64,000 nucleotides of DNA, from NCBI GenBank assembly GCA_900547035.1, contig URFM01000005.1, forward strand, positions 43,661 to 107,660, read 5' to 3'. Both the position numbers and the translations under genes were made by a program. Below are positions 44,109-53,901 of the stretch, one piece after another; positions within the stretch are counted from its first letter, which is position 1; the number at the start of each line of letters is the position of its first letter. A model generated the notes under the pieces. The model was not told where the DNA came from and made no database searches. It worked only from the letters and a program-made list of their open reading frames with translations. This DNA comes from an uncultured Clostridium sp. (GTDB lineage: Bacteria; Bacillota; Clostridia; Lachnospirales; Lachnospiraceae).

Positions 44109-46343
44109 ATGGCAGAAAAGATATTGAAAACCGAATACAGCGAGGAGATGCAGCGCAGCTACATGAATTACTCCATGAGCGTCATCACCGCCAGAGCCAT
44201 TCCGGATGCCAGGGACGGCTTAAAGCCGGTGCAGCGCCGTGTGCTTTATGATATGAGCGAGCTGCGCCTGGGGCATGACAAGCCTCACCGGAAATCCGCC
44301 CGTATTGTAGGCGATACCATGGGTAAATACCATCCCCATGGAGACAGTTCGATCTATGAAACCCTGGTGGTGATGAGCCAGGATTTCAAGAAAGGGATGG
44401 CTCTGGTGGACGGCCACGGAAATTTTGGCTCCATCGAAGGGGACGGAGCCGCGGCTATGCGTTATACGGAGGCGCGCCTTCAGAAGTTTGCGGAGGAGGT
44501 TTACTTAAAGGACCTGGACAAGACCGTCAATTTCGTGCCCAACTATGACGAGACGGAGAAGGAACCGGAGGTTCTGCCGGTACGGGTGCCAAACCTTCTG
44601 ATTAACGGAGCGGAGGGAATCGCCGTCGGCATGAGCACCAGTATTCCGCCGCATAATCTGGGGGAGGTTGTGGACGCGGTGACGGCTTATATCGACCGGC
44701 CGGAAATCACAACTCAGGAATTGATGGAGTATTTGCCAGGTCCGGATTTTCCAACCGGGGGCATTATTGCCAATCAGAAGGACCTTCCTTCCATTTATGA
44801 AACCGGAGTGGGGAAGCTGAAGCTTCGGGGCAAGATGGAGGTAGAGCTGGGAAAACGGAAATCGGATAAAGACAAGCTGGTAATTACCCAGATTCCATAT
44901 ACCATGATCGGCGCGGGCATTAATAAGTTTTTAACGGATGTGGCGGAGCTGGTGGAGTCTAAAAAGCTGACGGATGTGGTGGATATTTCCAACCAGTCCG
45001 GCAAGGAAGGAATCCGCATTGTGCTGGAGCTGCGCAAGGATGCGGACATTGAAAAAATCCGCAATATTCTCTACAAGAAGACGAAGCTGGAGGATACCTA
45101 TGGCGTCAACATGCTGGCTATCGTAAACGGACGGCCGGAGACGCTGAATTTAAGAGGGATCCTTAAAAACTTTATGGACTTCCAGTATGAGAATACGGAG
45201 CGGAAATACAAGGTATTACTGGAAAAAGAACTGGAGAAAAAGGAAGTTCAGGAGGGCCTGATCGCCGCCTGTGACTGCATCGACCTGATTATCGCTATCC
45301 TCCGGGGGGCAAAGAATTTAAAAGACGCCAAAGCCTGCCTGATGGAAGGAGACGTCAGCAAAATCCGGTTCCGTGTTCCCGGTTTTGAAGAGGACGCCAG
45401 AAAACTCCATTTTACGGAGCGTCAGGCTACGGCCATCCTGGAGATGCGTCTTTACCGCCTGATTGGCCTGGAGATTCTGGCTTTGGAAAAGGAGCATAAA
45501 GAGACTTTAAAGAAAATCAAACGGTATCAGGAAATTTTAGGCAGCCGTCAGACGATGAACCAGGTGATTAAGGAAGACCTGGCGGCCATTAAGGCAGAAT
45601 TTGCCGTTCCCAGAAAAACCCTGATTGAAGATGGAGCGGAAGCGGTTTACGATGAGACGGCGGTAGAGGTTCAGGAGGTGGTCTTTGTGATGGACCGCTT
45701 CGGCTACTGTAAGCTGTTGGATAAGAATATTTACGAACGAAATCAGGAAACCGTAGATTCGGAACAGAAACATGTAGTCCGGTGTATGAATACCGATAAA
45801 ATCTGCATGTTCACCGATCAGGGCAATCTCTATCAGCTGAAGGTGATGGAAGTGCCTGCCGGCAAGCTTCGCGATAAAGGAACACCCATTGAGAATCTCA
45901 GCCGTTTTGATGGAACAAAGGAAGAGATTGTTTATCTGACCAGTGCTCAGGCGATGAAAGGCCAGACTCTGGTATTTGCTACGAAAATGGCTATGGTAAA
46001 ACAGGTTCCTGCCCAGGAATTTGAGACCAACAACCGCCTGGTAGCTGCTACCAAGCTTCAGGAGGAAGACAAGCTGCTGTCGGTAACCCCTGTTCAGGGA
46101 GAAACGGAAGTAGTGCTTCAGACTACGGGAGGCGTATTCCTGAGGTTTGCGCTGCAGGAAATATCACTCCTGAAAAAGAATTCCCGGGGTGTCCGGGGCA
46201 TAAAGCTGGCCCGTGGAGAGGAGCTGGAGGCTCTCTATCTGCTGGGAGAAAATACAATTGCCGAGTATAAAGGAAAAATGATCCACTTGAATCGTCTGAA
46301 GATTGGAAAACAGGACGGAAAGGGAAGCAAGGCGAGAGTGTAA
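44109..46343 (+). CDS. Type IIA topoisomerase cleavage subunit (GyrA/ParC-like)
   Basis: 744 residues. The winged-helix active site has Tyr119 in [11 protein letters not shown]; the quinolone-determining segment reads [13 protein letters not shown] with Ser80 and Glu84 at the positions usually mutated in resistant strains, so it looks wild type. The tower and coiled coil precede a six-bladed C-terminal domain. I find no QRRGGKG-like GyrA box, the element needed for negative supercoiling by gyrase; the nearest is RGVRGIKL in the last blade. That favours a ParC-like relaxing or decatenating enzyme. ATG 44109 follows AGGAGAG, 19 bases after the B subunit. Confidence 0.92.
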   Translation: MAEKILKTEYSEEMQRSYMNYSMSVITARAIPDARDGLKPVQRRVLYDMSELRLGHDKPHRKSARIVGDTMGKYHPHGDSSIYETLVVMSQDFKKGMALVDGHGNFGSIEGDGAAAMRYTEARLQKFAEEVYLKDLDKTVNFVPNYDETEKEPEVLPVRVPNLLINGAEGIAVGMSTSIPPHNLGEVVDAVTAYIDRPEITTQELMEYLPGPDFPTGGIIANQKDLPSIYETGVGKLKLRGKMEVELGKRKSDKDKLVITQIPYTMIGAGINKFLTDVAELVESKKLTDVVDISNQSGKEGIRIVLELRKDADIEKIRNILYKKTKLEDTYGVNMLAIVNGRPETLNLRGILKNFMDFQYENTERKYKVLLEKELEKKEVQEGLIAACDCIDLIIAILRGAKNLKDAKACLMEGDVSKIRFRVPGFEEDARKLHFTERQATAILEMRLYRLIGLEILALEKEHKETLKKIKRYQEILGSRQTMNQVIKEDLAAIKAEFAVPRKTLIEDGAEAVYDETAVEVQEVVFVMDRFGYCKLLDKNIYERNQETVDSEQKHVVRCMNTDKICMFTDQGNLYQLKVMEVPAGKLRDKGTPIENLSRFDGTKEEIVYLTSAQAMKGQTLVFATKMAMVKQVPAQEFETNNRLVAATKLQEEDKLLSVTPVQGETEVVLQTTGGVFLRFALQEISLLKKNSRGVRGIKLARGEELEALYLLGENTIAEYKGKMIHLNRLKIGKQDGKGSKARV

Positions 46344-46345
46344 AA

Positions 46346-46380
46346 ATCGGTTCAGAACGACTCATCCCTGAACTGTTATA
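46346..46380 (+). repeat. CGGTTCAG..CTGAACTGTT hairpin motif
   Basis: CGGTTCAG and CTGAACTG are inverted around ACTCATC, between the topoisomerase and deoD genes. It shares its arms and the CTCATC loop with the repeat at 48349. Confidence 0.55.
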
Positions 46381-46404
46381 AAAAATATTAAGGAGGAATG
46401 ATTG

Positions 46405-47130
46405 ATGAGTATGGTTGACAACACCCCTACTGCCCACATTGCAGCGAAGAAAGGAGAAATTGCCGAGACAATCCTGCTGCCCGGAGATCCCCTGCGGGCT
46501 CAGTACATCGCGGAAAATTTCCTGGAGAATCCTAAGCAGTTTAATGCTACCCGCAACATGTTTGGATACACAGGAACCTATAAAGGACGTCCGGTATCGG
46601 TAATGGGTACCGGAATGGGAGCACCTTCGATCGGGATTTATTCCTATGAGCTGATTCATTTCTACGGATGCAAAAATTTGATTCGCATCGGAACGGCGGG
46701 AGCCCTCCAGACCAGCTTGAAGGTCCGGGATCTGGTATTCGCCATGGGAGCTTGCATGGAAGGCGGCTATGTACGCCTGATGAACCTGCCGGGAGACTAT
46801 GCGCCGATCTGCAGCTATGAGCTTCTGGAGAAAGCGGTGTCCTTTGCCAAGGAGAAGGGCTATTCCTACCATGTAGGAAATGTGCTCAGCTCCGATTTGT
46901 TCTACACACCTTTGAAGATGGCGCCGAAGGGACTGGATTGGGCGGACATGGGCGTTTTGGCTGCGGAGATGGAGGCGGCAGCTCTTTATACGAATGCGGC
47001 GGCTGCCGGAGTAAATGCCCTGGCTATTTTGACCATTTCCAACTCCATTGTGACGGGAGAGGAGACCACCGCCGAGGAGCGGCAGACCAGTTTTACTCAG
47101 ATGATGGAGGTTGCCCTGAGCCTGGCTTAA
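46405..47130 (+). CDS. deoD: Purine-nucleoside phosphorylase DeoD
   Basis: 241 residues of the hexameric (trimer-of-dimers) family: LLPGDPLRAQYIAE (phosphate and ribose site), MGTGMGAPSIGIYSYEL, IRIGTAGALQ and EMEAAALYTNAA. It splits purine nucleosides with phosphate to give base and ribose-1-phosphate. AGGAGG (46391-46396) is 8 bases before ATG 46405. A small AT-rich hairpin (47173-47188) followed by T residues may terminate it. Confidence 0.96.
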   Translation: MSMVDNTPTAHIAAKKGEIAETILLPGDPLRAQYIAENFLENPKQFNATRNMFGYTGTYKGRPVSVMGTGMGAPSIGIYSYELIHFYGCKNLIRIGTAGALQTSLKVRDLVFAMGACMEGGYVRLMNLPGDYAPICSYELLEKAVSFAKEKGYSYHVGNVLSSDLFYTPLKMAPKGLDWADMGVLAAEMEAAALYTNAAAAGVNALAILTISNSIVTGEETTAEERQTSFTQMMEVALSLA

Positions 47131-47265
47131 TCCGGCAGGAAGCATACAATAACTGGAAAATGTCCGTATAGCAAATACAAATGTATTTTTATGACGAATC
47201 AATCTTGATTTTTTCTGCTCTTTGTTATAGGATTAGGAAAAAACTAACGATGAGGAGAATCAATT

Positions 47266-48345
47266 ATGGATCAGAAATTGAAGGTTGGAATTTTAGGCGC
47301 TACGGGTATGGTAGGCCAGCGCTTTATCGCTTTATTGGAAAATCATCCCTGGTATCAGGTGACCACGGTGGCGGCCAGCCCCAGATCTGCCGGAAAAACC
47401 TATGAGGAGGCAGTAGGCGACCGCTGGAAGATGGCTACACCTATGCCGGATGGAGTTAAAAACCTGGTGGTGATGAATGTCAATGAGGTGGAGAAGGTAG
47501 CTGCCCAGGTAGACTTTGTATTCAGCGCTGTGGATATGACAAAGGAGGAGATCCGGGCTATCGAAGAGGCTTACGCTAAGACAGAAACTCCGGTGGTGTC
47601 CAACAACAGTGCTCACCGCTGGACGCCGGACGTTCCTATGGTAATCCCGGAGATTAATCCGGAGCACTTTGAGGTAATTGCCTCCCAGAAAAAGCGTTTG
47701 GGAACTGCCAGAGGGTTTATTGCCGTGAAGCCCAACTGTTCCATCCAAAGTTACGCGCCGGTGCTGACTGCTTGGAAGGAGTTTGAGCCTTATGAAGTGG
47801 TGGCAACCACTTACCAGGCTATTTCCGGGGCGGGAAAGACCTTTAAGGACTGGCCGGAAATGATTGGAAATATCATTCCCTACATCGGCGGCGAGGAGGA
47901 AAAGAGCGAACAGGAACCGCTGCGTCTGTGGGGCAAAGTGGAGAACGGACAGATCGTCAAGGCTCAGGAGCCGGTAATCACCTGTCAGTGTATTCGGGTG
48001 CCGGTATTAAACGGCCATACGGCGGCAGTTTTTGTAAAATTCCGCAAAAAGCCCACGAAGGAGCAGCTGATTGAAAAGATGGTAAACTTTAAGGGGCTGC
48101 CCCAGGAGTTGAAGCTTCCCAGCGCTCCGAAACAGTTTATCCAATATCTGGAGGAGGATAATCGTCCCCAGGTATCTCTGGATGTGGACTTTGAGAATGG
48201 AATGGGAATTTCCGTGGGCCGTTTGAGAAAAGATACGGTTTACGATTACAAATTTGTAGGATTATCCCATAATACGGTCAGGGGAGCCGCAGGAGGCGCT
48301 GTCCTCTGCGCTGAGCTTCTGACGGCCCAGGGATATATCCGGTAA
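47266..48345 (+). CDS. asd: Aspartate-semialdehyde dehydrogenase
   Basis: 359 residues. An N-terminal NADP-binding motif VGILGATGMVGQRF, and the active Cys in VKPNCSIQSY (about residue 156), belong to the archaeal/fungal-type ASADH branch that is also found in Clostridia. It makes aspartate semialdehyde for lysine, threonine and methionine synthesis and for cell-wall diaminopimelate. ATG 47266 follows GAGGAG. It is flanked by intergenic gaps, so it is likely a single-gene transcript. Confidence 0.95.
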   Translation: MDQKLKVGILGATGMVGQRFIALLENHPWYQVTTVAASPRSAGKTYEEAVGDRWKMATPMPDGVKNLVVMNVNEVEKVAAQVDFVFSAVDMTKEEIRAIEEAYAKTETPVVSNNSAHRWTPDVPMVIPEINPEHFEVIASQKKRLGTARGFIAVKPNCSIQSYAPVLTAWKEFEPYEVVATTYQAISGAGKTFKDWPEMIGNIIPYIGGEEEKSEQEPLRLWGKVENGQIVKAQEPVITCQCIRVPVLNGHTAAVFVKFRKKPTKEQLIEKMVNFKGLPQELKLPSAPKQFIQYLEEDNRPQVSLDVDFENGMGISVGRLRKDTVYDYKFVGLSHNTVRGAAGGAVLCAELLTAQGYIR

Positions 48346-48348
48346 TGG

Positions 48349-48392
48349 AACGGTTCAGGGCGGCTCATCTTCTTGTCCGGCCCTGAACCGTT
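48349..48392 (+). repeat. Perfect 13-bp inverted repeat, GTTCAG/CTGAAC family
   Basis: AACGGTTCAGGGC (48349-48361) and GCCCTGAACCGTT (48380-48392) are exact complements around an 18-base loop, just after the asd stop. No T run follows, so it is a repeat hairpin rather than a clear terminator. Confidence 0.7.
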
Positions 48393-48449
48393 GCGTTGAA
48401 ATAGAAACGGCCTGTCAGTCAGGCCTGCGAACGAGGGGGTTCAGAACAG

Positions 48450-49514
48450 ATGTCAGTTGTTAAGGATTTATTTGGAACTATGCCGGATGGAACGGATGTA
48501 GAACGCTACACCCTGACCAATCGGAAGGGGGTATCTGCTTCCTTTATTACTCTGGGTGCGGTTTGGGTTACCATGATGGCGCCGGATCGGAAAGGTAAAT
48601 TTGAAGATGTAATCTTGGGATATGACAGTGTGGAACACTACCTGACCAATCCGCCTCATCTGGGAGCGCCGATTGGGCGGAATGCTAACCGCATTGGCGG
48701 TGCGAATGTGACGATCGACGGAGTGGATTATCCTTTGGAAGCCAACAACGGCCCCAACAATCTTCACAGCGGGCCAAACTACTATCACAGCAGAATTTGG
48801 AAGGCGGAAAGCTTTGAGGAACCGGGAAAGAGCGGTGTGACCTTCTCTCTGGACAGCCCTCATATGGATCAGGGCTATCCGGGAAAGGCGAAGATTCAGG
48901 TCAGCTATATCCTTGACGAGGACAACGCTTTGAAACTGGAGTATCGTATGGTCAGTGACCGGGATACGATCGCTAATTTTACCAACCACTGCTATTTTAA
49001 TCTGGCAGGTCACAAAGAGCCGGACATTTTAAAGCAGATGGTCTGGATCGATGGGGACTTTTATACGCCGGCGGACGCCGTTTCCATCCCCACCGGAGAA
49101 ATCGCCCCTGTGGCTGGGACGCCTATGGACTTTACGGAGATGAAACCTATCGGAAGGGATATCGAGGAGCCCTTCCAGGCGCTGGTATTGGGAAACGGCT
49201 ACGACCACAACTGGGTGCTGAACCATCCGGCCGGAGAGCTTGCACTGTCGGCCAAAGCCCTGGATCCTGACAGCGGGCGTCTGTTGGAGGTCTATACCGA
49301 TCTGCCTGGCATGCAGTTTTATACCGGCAATTTCTTGTCCAGCCAGCTGCCGGGCAAGGATGGAGCCGACTACGGACGGCGCCACGCCTACTGCTTTGAG
49401 ACCCAGTATTATCCGGATGCGGTACACAAAGAAAACTTCCCGTCGCCCTTCTTAAAAGCAGGGGAGGAGTACCATACCGTTACTGTTTACCGTTTCACAA
49501 CAGACGGGCTATAA
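48450..49514 (+). CDS. galM: Aldose 1-epimerase (galactose mutarotase)
   Basis: 354 residues. The family core is visible: GAPIGRNANRIG, ANNGPNNLHSG, NFTNHCYFNLAGH (catalytic His region) and NGYDHNWVL. It interconverts alpha and beta anomers of aldoses before phosphorylation or epimerisation. GAGGGGG precedes ATG 48450. A strong terminator follows, and galE is far away, so there is no Leloir operon here. Confidence 0.93.
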   Translation: MSVVKDLFGTMPDGTDVERYTLTNRKGVSASFITLGAVWVTMMAPDRKGKFEDVILGYDSVEHYLTNPPHLGAPIGRNANRIGGANVTIDGVDYPLEANNGPNNLHSGPNYYHSRIWKAESFEEPGKSGVTFSLDSPHMDQGYPGKAKIQVSYILDEDNALKLEYRMVSDRDTIANFTNHCYFNLAGHKEPDILKQMVWIDGDFYTPADAVSIPTGEIAPVAGTPMDFTEMKPIGRDIEEPFQALVLGNGYDHNWVLNHPAGELALSAKALDPDSGRLLEVYTDLPGMQFYTGNFLSSQLPGKDGADYGRRHAYCFETQYYPDAVHKENFPSPFLKAGEEYHTVTVYRFTTDGL

Positions 49515-49552
49515 AGGATATGGTTTGATAAAGCGTACTTAAAATAAGTTTG

Positions 49553-49590
49553 GAATCTCCAGCCTGGCTATTCGGCTGGAGATTCTTTTA
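49553..49590 (+). terminator. Terminator of galM
   Basis: GAATCTCCAGCC (49553-49564) pairs perfectly with GGCTGGAGATTC (49574-49585), followed by TTTTA. Confidence 0.88.
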
Positions 49591-49726
49591 ACAAAAAAAG
49601 AATGCCCCCTCTGCTAAAAAAAACTGTCAGAAGGCATAAAAATATCGATATATATTTCGAAAAATAATGCAAACACTCCATAAAATATAAAATTTCTTAA
49701 AAAATTATAGTAAAAATAGTAAAATA

Positions 49727-49763
49727 TTCAACCCTTCGCCCTGTTGAAATCTGATATTATATT
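49727..49763 (+). promoter_or_regulatory. AT-rich promoter region with TTCAAC-N10-GTTGAA dyad
   Basis: TTCAAC (49727-49732) and GTTGAA (49743-49748) are inverted around 10 bases. They overlap a weak promoter, TTCGCC (49735) with TATATT (49758), before the metallo-hydrolase gene. The whole interval 49590-49783 is unusually AT-rich. Confidence 0.4.
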
Positions 49764-49783
49764 CAATAGAAAGGAGGGAGACG

Positions 49784-50602
49784 ATGAAACGAAAAATCAT
49801 TGAGATTGCTCCAAAGACCTGGCTGATCAGCGATTATCTGCTGGCTAACATGTTCCTGCTGGAAGGGGAGGAAAAAGCGCTGCTGATTGATACGGGTTCC
49901 GGCCTGGGACCGCTGGAAGATGAGGTTCACAAGCTGACGGACAAGCCTTTGGAGATTGTGCTGACCCATGGAGATGACGACCATATCGGCGGATGCCACC
50001 TCTTTCAGGGAATCGTAAGCAGGCTGCATCCTGCGGACCGGTATATGGTCGAGGCCTTTGATCAGGAGCATGCCCGAGCCTTTGTAAAGGAATATGTCAG
50101 AACCAGAGGGCCAGTCCGCAATCCGGAGGCGACAAAGGAGGACTGGGAAGAGATTATCCGGCCTTATGGAAGGGCAGAATTCGGAACACTGGAGGACGGG
50201 GAACAGATTGAACTTGGAAACCGGATGGTGGAGGTGATTCACACTCCCGGTCACAGCAGAGGTTCCGTTTGTTTTTTGGATCATGGCCAGAGGCTTTTGG
50301 TTACGGGGGATACCGCCAATGATTGTCTTCTTCTTAATTATCCGCCCCGGACTTCTACGGTGACGGAATATCAGGCTTCCATTCAGAAACTCTGGGATCG
50401 CAGAGAGGAATATGATGGGATTTGCCAGGGCCATGACGCCCTCTCCATATCGGATAAATCTTTTCTCTCTGATTATCTGAAAGCTACGGAAATGATTCTT
50501 TCCGGTGAAAAACAGGCAGAAGAACTGGATGATGGCATTCACCGGGGCCTGGGAGTCCGATACGGAAAGGTACGGCTGTTCTATGATGTCAATCAGCTGT
50601 AA
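49784..50602 (+). CDS. MBL-fold metallo-hydrolase
   Basis: 272 residues with the metallo-beta-lactamase fold. The metal motif is THGDDDHIGG, i.e. HxDxDH, with Asp replacing the second His of the usual HxHxDH. Further ligands are His in HTPGHSRGS and Asp in VTGDTAND; a late GHD (CQGHDALS) supplies the last. Such proteins hydrolyse esters, thioesters or phosphodiesters; the substrate is unknown. AAGGAGGG precedes ATG 49784. It lies 39 bases before a sugar-binding lipoprotein gene and may be the first gene of that operon, suggesting a role in processing the imported compound. Confidence 0.86.
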   Translation: MKRKIIEIAPKTWLISDYLLANMFLLEGEEKALLIDTGSGLGPLEDEVHKLTDKPLEIVLTHGDDDHIGGCHLFQGIVSRLHPADRYMVEAFDQEHARAFVKEYVRTRGPVRNPEATKEDWEEIIRPYGRAEFGTLEDGEQIELGNRMVEVIHTPGHSRGSVCFLDHGQRLLVTGDTANDCLLLNYPPRTSTVTEYQASIQKLWDRREEYDGICQGHDALSISDKSFLSDYLKATEMILSGEKQAEELDDGIHRGLGVRYGKVRLFYDVNQL

Positions 50603-50641
50603 GTAGAAAAGAAATTTTATTTTGCAGAAGGGAGAATGTGT

Positions 50642-52024
50642 ATGAAAAAAAGAAGATGGATTGCCGCAGCGTTTTTGTGCGGACTGACACTGGCAGGGTG
50701 CGGCGGAGGGGAAGGACCGGTACCTCAGGCTGGCTCTCAGGCGGCTCAGACGGAGGCTGACAGCAGCGGAAAGGTTACAATTTCTGTTTGGACAACCAAC
50801 CGACATGATCAGGAGTACATGACGGAACAGGTAAATAAGTTCAATGAGGAAAACGACCACATTCAAATCGACTACCAGGTATACTCTGAGAACTACGGAC
50901 AGATGCTGGACTTGGCTTTCAGTACGGATTCTGCTCCGGAGGTCTACCAGATCAACAATTTTGCCCAGGAATATGAAAAGGGCTATATGATGGATTTGAG
51001 CAGCTATATTACTGAGGAGTATAAAGAGCGGTTTGATGAAGGCTCTTTCTTTGAGGGCGTGAATATGTATGACGGAAAAATCTATTCTCTGCCCTATACT
51101 GCATCCGCCGCAAGATTGTTCTACAACCAGGATATATTCGACCGGGTGGGGATTGAGCATCCTCCGACAACGGTAGAGGAAATGGTAGAAGACGCGAAGC
51201 TGATTACTGAACAGCTTGGGAATGAAGGAATTTATGGATTTGCAGCTAACTTTAAGTCTGCCGAATCCTGCATCACCCGTTCCGTAGACCAGATTGTGCA
51301 GAAGAGCGGAGGAACCCTTTGGGGATATGATTTTAAGAACGGAGTGTATGATTTTACCAGCTACAAGCCGGTTCTGGAGGGTTTCCGCGAGATTTTTGCC
51401 GAGGGATATGGTTTCCCGGGCAGTGAATCTTTGGACATTGATCCTCTGAGAACCCAGTTTGCAGCGGGAAAAATCGGAATGTACATCTCGGTCAGTCATG
51501 CGGAGCCTGGCGTTTATACCAGCCAGTTCCCCACAGACATCAATTGGGACTGCGCGCAGCTTCCTACGGTTAATGGAGAGATTGAAGGAAAACAAAAACT
51601 GTGGTTCGGAGGAAACAACTGGGCAATTAATGCCAATGCAGCGCATCCTGACGAGGCCTGGGAGGTAATGGAATTCTTCCACAGCGACGAGGTAATGGGA
51701 CCTTATTATACCAAAGGTCTTGGAACTGTGATGATCCGCACTGCTATTGAGAATGTGGAGCCGCCGGAAACGATCGCCAAGATGCCGAATCTGGCAATCA
51801 ACGAGGACGATCAGAACTGGCCGCCCTTACCGTTGAATGTTTCTGTGGAAGGAAAAGACTATTCTACCGTGTGTGTAGAATGCATTTTTGGCATGACGGA
51901 TATTGATGAGGCTATTGAGGATCTGAATACCCGGTACAATGCCGCCTATGATAAGAGCATTGAGAACGGAGAAGAGAGAATTATCTATCCCAATTTTGAT
52001 CCTTACAATATGAATCTGGATTAA
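50642..52024 (+). CDS. Sugar ABC transporter substrate-binding lipoprotein
   Basis: 460 residues. A signal peptide ends in lipobox LAGC (Cys at about residue 21), then an MalE-like extracellular solute-binding fold (family 1): VTISVWTTNRHDQEYM, DSAPEVYQINNFAQEYEKG and KLWFGGNNWAIN. It should capture a sugar or oligosaccharide outside the cell for the two permeases at 54247-56035. ATG 50642 is better spaced from AAGGGAG than ATG 50636. No ATPase gene is present locally; a shared MsmK-like ATPase elsewhere is usual. A 9-bp hairpin after the stop may protect the 5' mRNA part. Confidence 0.93.
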   Translation: MKKRRWIAAAFLCGLTLAGCGGGEGPVPQAGSQAAQTEADSSGKVTISVWTTNRHDQEYMTEQVNKFNEENDHIQIDYQVYSENYGQMLDLAFSTDSAPEVYQINNFAQEYEKGYMMDLSSYITEEYKERFDEGSFFEGVNMYDGKIYSLPYTASAARLFYNQDIFDRVGIEHPPTTVEEMVEDAKLITEQLGNEGIYGFAANFKSAESCITRSVDQIVQKSGGTLWGYDFKNGVYDFTSYKPVLEGFREIFAEGYGFPGSESLDIDPLRTQFAAGKIGMYISVSHAEPGVYTSQFPTDINWDCAQLPTVNGEIEGKQKLWFGGNNWAINANAAHPDEAWEVMEFFHSDEVMGPYYTKGLGTVMIRTAIENVEPPETIAKMPNLAINEDDQNWPPLPLNVSVEGKDYSTVCVECIFGMTDIDEAIEDLNTRYNAAYDKSIENGEERIIYPNFDPYNMNLD

Positions 52025-52027
52025 TAG

Positions 52028-52060
52028 TTCGGGACGGCAGGAAAAGGAAAACGTCCCGAA
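52028..52060 (+). other. Intra-operon hairpin after the binding-protein gene
   Basis: TTCGGGACG (52028-52036) pairs perfectly with CGTCCCGAA (52052-52060). With no T run it may stabilise the upstream mRNA, giving more binding protein than permease. Confidence 0.55.
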
Positions 52061-52092
52061 TGGCCCAAATAAAATGGTAAGGAGGGACCGGC

Positions 52093-53901
52093 ATGAAATT
52101 TTTGCACAGCAGGAGAAAGGAGTTTGAGAGCCTGGGAGAAAAAATTTCAAAGCCGGTCCTTGCCGTTGCAATCGGAGTCCTCCTGGTGTGCCAATTGGGC
52201 TCCTTTGCGATTACATGCCGTTGGATTCGCAGCCGGAACGCGCAGATTGTGGAAAACCAGCTGAATTATATGGAAGCTTCCGTTCAAGAGAAAACCATGG
52301 ATATTCAGCGGATGCTTTTTGGAATCCAGGTAAACGATACCTTTGACCAGGCACTGAGACGGCTGGTGTTTAACGGTGAGGAAAATCCGGTCTATGCGGA
52401 AAGTGAAATCAGCAGGATTTTGTCGGTGAATAAAGGAACCATGCCGCTGGTATCCAACCTTTATGTATGCTCTCCGGATTTTTTGGTAGCAGATATGACC
52501 ACGCTTCGGAATTATGAAAAGGATTACCGGCAAAGCCAGGCATATCGGCTGTACGAGGGAGCAGAGAGCGCAGTTTTTTTTGGAACTGCCGGAGCGGATG
52601 ACATTTTTCTGACCAGCAGAGAGGTGATTCCGGTAGGATATCGGTTCCGGTTGGGGGGATACAGCTCACCCATTGCTATTGTGGCCAATTTGGACCAGGA
52701 AAGACTGAATGAATATCTTCGGGAAGAAATTGGAGACAGCGGAATGGTTGGCCTGGCGGACGGAAATGGTCAGTTGATTGCCTGGAATCAGAAACCGGAT
52801 GGAGAGAGAGAACGGGAGAAAGCAGTCAGTCAGCTGGCGGGACAGTCTGATTTGGAAGCGAAAACGCAAGGAATTGTTCGTATAGGGCCTTATATAGCAG
52901 GGTTTCGGTCCGTAGGGGCCACACCCTGGAGAGTGCTCTATATAACTTCCGAACAGAGAGAGCTTCAGGTGCTTTTGGGGATTGGGGTTATATACACGGT
53001 ATGCAGCGCTGCGGCCATTGTGGTAATGGTTTCCTTTGTGCGAAGGAAAGTACGCTGTCTGACGGGGCCTTTAAGGGAACTGGCAGGTAAAATGTCTAAT
53101 TTGGAGACCTGGGAGGAGGAGGAATGTCTCTCTTACCAGGACAATGATGAGATTCGGGTTTTGTTTGATAGTTTTAACCAAATGCTGAGGAATACCAGCC
53201 ATTATATCCGCCAGCTGGAGGAAGAAAAACAACGGGTAAAGACAGAACAGAGCCAGAAGCGAAAAGCAGAGTTTAAGGCAATGCAGGCGCAGATTCAGCC
53301 ACATTTTCTCTATAATACCTTGGAATCTATTCATTGGAAGGCGGAGGAGGCCCAGGCGCAGGAGATCAGCGATATGGTACAAGCGCTGGCAACCTTTTTC
53401 CGCATCAATCTCAGCAGAGGAAAGGAATTGATTTCCTTAAGAGATGAGATTGCCCATGTAGAAAGCTATCTGCGAATCCAGCAGATTCGCTATGGAAATC
53501 AGCTGGAATATGAGATTCAAGTACAAGAGGAGATTTTGGACAGCGTTCTTCCAAAATTGATTCTTCAGCCTTTGGTGGAAAATTCCATCTATCACGGAAT
53601 ACGAGAGAAGGAAGGAGACGGGATGATTGGAATTACCGGACGAAAGGCAGAGAATGGGGATATTCTGCTGTGCGTTGAAGATAACGGCGTTGGAATATTG
53701 CCGGAGCAGCTGAAAAATCTCCAGGAAAAGCTGGTTTCCGGGGAGAAAGTCCATCAGGAGGGCTATGGAATTTTTAATGTGAATCAGAGAATTCAGCTGA
53801 ATTACGGTGTCCCATATGGGCTCTCCATTCTCTTTTCAGGGATTGATGGAACTGCTGGAGCAGTTTTTATGCCAAATTTCCCAGCAGGCAGAGAAACATA
53901 G
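52093..53901 (+). CDS. YesM/LytS-type sensor histidine kinase
   Basis: 602 residues. Membrane helices at about 18-40 and 297-320 enclose an extracellular sensor domain; a HAMP domain follows; then the His_kinase domain with the phospho-acceptor His in QIQPHFLYNTLE (about residue 404) and an HATPase_c domain (LVENSIYHGI, VEDNGVGI). Kinases of this class pair with YesN-type AraC response regulators to control sugar transporters, matching its place between the binding protein and permeases. The partner gene directly after it lacks a receiver domain, so the kinase has no visible local phospho-acceptor protein. Confidence 0.92.
   Translation: MKFLHSRRKEFESLGEKISKPVLAVAIGVLLVCQLGSFAITCRWIRSRNAQIVENQLNYMEASVQEKTMDIQRMLFGIQVNDTFDQALRRLVFNGEENPVYAESEISRILSVNKGTMPLVSNLYVCSPDFLVADMTTLRNYEKDYRQSQAYRLYEGAESAVFFGTAGADDIFLTSREVIPVGYRFRLGGYSSPIAIVANLDQERLNEYLREEIGDSGMVGLADGNGQLIAWNQKPDGEREREKAVSQLAGQSDLEAKTQGIVRIGPYIAGFRSVGATPWRVLYITSEQRELQVLLGIGVIYTVCSAAAIVVMVSFVRRKVRCLTGPLRELAGKMSNLETWEEEECLSYQDNDEIRVLFDSFNQMLRNTSHYIRQLEEEKQRVKTEQSQKRKAEFKAMQAQIQPHFLYNTLESIHWKAEEAQAQEISDMVQALATFFRINLSRGKELISLRDEIAHVESYLRIQQIRYGNQLEYEIQVQEEILDSVLPKLILQPLVENSIYHGIREKEGDGMIGITGRKAENGDILLCVEDNGVGILPEQLKNLQEKLVSGEKVHQEGYGIFNVNQRIQLNYGVPYGLSILFSGIDGTAGAVFMPNFPAGRET

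Noticed and set aside
46123..47202. A 359-codon minus-strand frame opposite the topoisomerase end and deoD
   Set aside because: It runs antisense across two genes and an intergenic repeat, with no family-like sequence.
47131..47265. Lysine riboswitch or T-box before asd
   Set aside because: The gap is only 135 bases and lacks the conserved elements of either; a small AT-rich hairpin is all that is visible.
49763..51682. A 639-codon open frame on the minus strand opposite the metallo-hydrolase and sugar-binding genes
   Set aside because: No recognisable domain or ribosome site; it mirrors two well-supported + strand genes and spans their intergenic gap.
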